Below are positions 62,496-64,000 of a stretch of 64,000 nt of DNA, in pieces. Where the stretch lies: positions 4,526,001 through 4,590,000 of the forward strand of contig NZ_CP150356.1 of the NCBI RefSeq assembly GCF_051521505.1, written 5' to 3'. The DNA comes from Sorangium sp025924095. Lineage in GTDB: Bacteria > Myxococcota_A > Polyangia > Polyangiales > Polyangiaceae. Within the stretch, counting starts at the first letter, position 1, and each line of letters begins with the position of its first letter. The notes under the pieces are model-generated. The model was not told the DNA's origin. It made no database searches and saw nothing but the letters and a program-made list of their open reading frames with translations. The position numbers were made by a program, and so were the translations under genes.

Positions 62496-63677
62496 ATGAA
62501 CAAGAACCGTTCTTCTCGATGGCTGTGCGGCACGACGTGGATCGCGCTCGGGCTCGCGACTCTCTCTGCATGCGCCGATGGGGGTGACGGAGGCGACGGT
62601 GGCGCCGGCGGTACGGGGGGAGCGAGCAGCACCAGCACCAGCACCAGCACCAGCGGCAGCGGCAGCACTGGGACGGCGGCTACCAGCGGATCGACCACCA
62701 GCGGTACCGGAGGTCCGGGGACGACCGGCTCCTCGACGACCGGCGGTTCGGGCGAAGGCGGCGCCGGGTCGGGTGGTTCGGCCAGCGGAACCGGCGGAGG
62801 CGACGAGCCCCCCACCGGGAAGTTCGTCGGCAACATCACGACGAACCGCGCTGTGCGCGATGGCTTCGCGAAGCACTGGAACCAGATCACGCCCGAGAAC
62901 GAGGGCAAGTGGGGAGAGGTCGAGTCGTCCCGCGGCAACCGAGACTGGAGCAAGCTCGACGCGATCTACAAGTACGCGAAGGACAACAACATCATCTTCA
63001 AGCACCACGTCTTCGTGTGGGGCAGCCAGCAACCCGGCTGGATCGCGAACCTCTCCGGGACGGATCAGCAGGCGGCCGTGAAAGACTGGATGCGGACGTT
63101 CTGCGAGCGTTACCCGGACACGAAGTACATCGACGTCGTCAACGAGCCGCCGCCCCACACCACGCCCTCCTACAAGAACGGTATCGGCGGCGACGGCGCC
63201 AGCGGCTGGGACTGGATCGTCAACTCCTTCAAGTGGGCTCGCGAGTACTGCCCGAAAGCGGTCTTGATCCTCAACGACTACAACAACATCGAGTACCCGA
63301 ACGACCACAACAACTTCATGAAGATCGCGAAGGCGGTGATCGACGCGGGCGCCCCGGTCGACGCCCTCGGCGCGCAGGCCCACGACGCGTTCAAGATCAA
63401 CACCAACACCGTCAAGGGCTACATCGACGCGATGGCCAAGCTGGGCAAGCCCGTGTACATCACCGAGTACGACATCGGCATCGCGGACGACAACCAGCAG
63501 AAGAAGGTGATGGAGGAACAGTTCACGATGTTCTGGAATCACCCCTCGGTCCCCGGGATCACCTTGTGGGGTTACATCGTCGGCGCCACGTGGAGGGACA
63601 ACACCGGCATCCAGCATTCGGACGGCAGGATGCGGCCGGCCATGAGCTGGCTGATGGAGTTCCTCGAGCGTGAGTGA
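62496..63677 (+). CDS. GH10 endo-xylanase lipoprotein
   Basis: 393 residues with lipobox LSAC (Cys26), a ~80-residue Ser/Thr/Gly linker, then a GH10 barrel of ~285 residues: KHWNQITPENEGKWGEVE, HHVFVWGSQQPGW, acid/base Glu217 in DVVNEPPPH, LGAQAHD, nucleophile Glu324 in VYITEYDIG, and GITLWGYIVGATWR. It cleaves the xylan backbone and complements the GH115 and GH62 debranching enzymes. ATG 62496 has GGAAG about seven bases upstream and gives a normal signal. A bidirectional hairpin follows. Confidence 0.93.
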   Translation: MNKNRSSRWLCGTTWIALGLATLSACADGGDGGDGGAGGTGGASSTSTSTSTSGSGSTGTAATSGSTTSGTGGPGTTGSSTTGGSGEGGAGSGGSASGTGGGDEPPTGKFVGNITTNRAVRDGFAKHWNQITPENEGKWGEVESSRGNRDWSKLDAIYKYAKDNNIIFKHHVFVWGSQQPGWIANLSGTDQQAAVKDWMRTFCERYPDTKYIDVVNEPPPHTTPSYKNGIGGDGASGWDWIVNSFKWAREYCPKAVLILNDYNNIEYPNDHNNFMKIAKAVIDAGAPVDALGAQAHDAFKINTNTVKGYIDAMAKLGKPVYITEYDIGIADDNQQKKVMEEQFTMFWNHPSVPGITLWGYIVGATWRDNTGIQHSDGRMRPAMSWLMEFLERE

Positions 63678-63700
63678 GCTCACGCTGACGCGGTGAACCC

Positions 63701-63732
63701 GAGCGAGATCCCTCCGCGGAGGGATCTCGCTC
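63701..63732. terminator. 32-bp perfect palindrome, bidirectional terminator
   Basis: 15-bp arms GAGCGAGATCCCTCC/GGAGGGATCTCGCTC around a central GC, between the convergent GH10 gene and the next minus-strand gene. There is no T-run, but the position and stability fit a shared terminator. Confidence 0.7.
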
Positions 63733-63750
63733 GCGTAGGCACTTCGATGA

Positions 63751-64000
63751 TCACAACGGGATTTCGAGCACGTCCTCGCAGGTGAAGTCGACGCCCAGAG
63801 ACACCTCGACCTCGGACTGCACCACGGCGCACGTGTCATCACAGAGCACGATCGCGGTCGGGTTCGCGGGGTCGTCGTAGCGCCATGTGCCCGCGGCCGC
63901 GCATGCCTGGTCATAGACGAGCGTCGTCGGGGTGCTGCTCACGGCGCTCGTATATTTCACGTCGACCTTCTGCTTGTCGAACGACCTCCCATCGGGGGGC
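63751..64000 (-). CDS. C-terminal part of a secreted protein (VWA-type lipoprotein tail), truncated by window edge
   Basis: The frame stays open to the window end, so only about the last 80 codons are visible. The segment (YDQACAAAGTWRYDDPANPTAIVLCDDTCAVV, then SLGVDFTCEDVLEIPL) has paired Cys and the WRYDDPANPTxIxLC pattern that I associate with the tails of von Willebrand A-domain lipoproteins of myxobacteria. Domain assignment cannot be confirmed without the upstream part. Confidence 0.6.
   Translation of the reverse strand, partial: PPDGRSFDKQKVDVKYTSAVSSTPTTLVYDQACAAAGTWRYDDPANPTAIVLCDDTCAVVQSEVEVSLGVDFTCEDVLEIPL

Overview
The window is very GC-rich DNA with dense coding on both strands. 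Many proteins are lipoproteins whose lipobox cysteine is followed by long Gly/Ser/Thr/Ala linkers. A MYXO-CTERM-like tail, Cys-rich repeat lipoproteins, a DUF1592/DUF1552 pair and a large plant-wall-degrading gene set also occur. Together these point to a large-genome cellulolytic myxobacterium of the Sorangium type. This is inference from gene content; no rRNA or other marker gene is present. I saw no rRNA, tRNA, CRISPR array, phage or intact insertion sequence.

Layout. 0.2-3 kb: two secreted or lipoprotein genes. 3-7.7 kb: an acyl-CoA carboxylase operon (carboxyltransferase, then a divergent biotin carboxylase fused to a biotin carrier). 7.9-13.9 kb: two CBS-domain proteins, a LysR regulator divergent from an FAD monooxygenase, a small PQQ-type propeller protein and a universal stress protein. 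14-20 kb: a SASA-type carbohydrate esterase and three Cys-rich or Asp-rich repeat lipoproteins. 20-23.4 kb: a compact trio of oxygenases (Rieske, Fe(II)/2-oxoglutarate, P450). 23.5-29.6 kb: an SGNH hydrolase, two orphan substrate-binding lipoproteins, a fragment of a second 2OG-oxygenase gene and a serine beta-lactamase-like hydrolase. 29.9-33.1 kb: a PAS/GAF histidine kinase and a zinc metallopeptidase, convergent and overlapping.

33.4-48.5 kb is the clearest functional unit, a glucuronoarabinoxylan/L-arabinose locus. It holds GH115 alpha-glucuronidase, GH62 arabinofuranosidase, a YtfQRT-YjfF-type ABC importer, araD, araA and araB, all on the minus strand. A divergent LacI-family regulator is separated from araB by a perfect 16-bp palindromic operator candidate. 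The likely logic is that surface lipoprotein hydrolases release side-chain sugars, the importer takes up arabinose, AraB/AraA/AraD convert it to xylulose-5-phosphate, and the LacI protein senses the sugar. A GH5 enzyme (54.9 kb), a secreted beta-helix protein (56.7 kb) and a GH10 xylanase (62.5 kb) extend the plant-wall theme.

48.5-53.7 kb: a run of minus-strand genes with stop/start overlaps (DUF1592, DUF1552, M64 peptidase, small membrane-anchored protein). 54.15-54.35 kb holds a decayed second copy of the araB/lacI promoter region. 58.8-61.9 kb: an uncharacterised membrane/soluble pair, a DinB-family protein and a PhyH-type dioxygenase. The window ends inside the 3' part of a secreted protein gene.

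The most unusual non-coding signals are the decayed araB/lacI promoter copy, a dispersed REP-like hairpin family built on CGACCCAGGTTGGGTCG (33.3, 61.05, 62.0-62.3 kb), an identical 65-bp tandem duplication inside it, and a 31-bp tandem operator-like repeat upstream of the GH5 gene. Start codons were chosen by ribosome-binding-site spacing, signal-peptide logic and overlap with the upstream stop, and several remain uncertain as noted.
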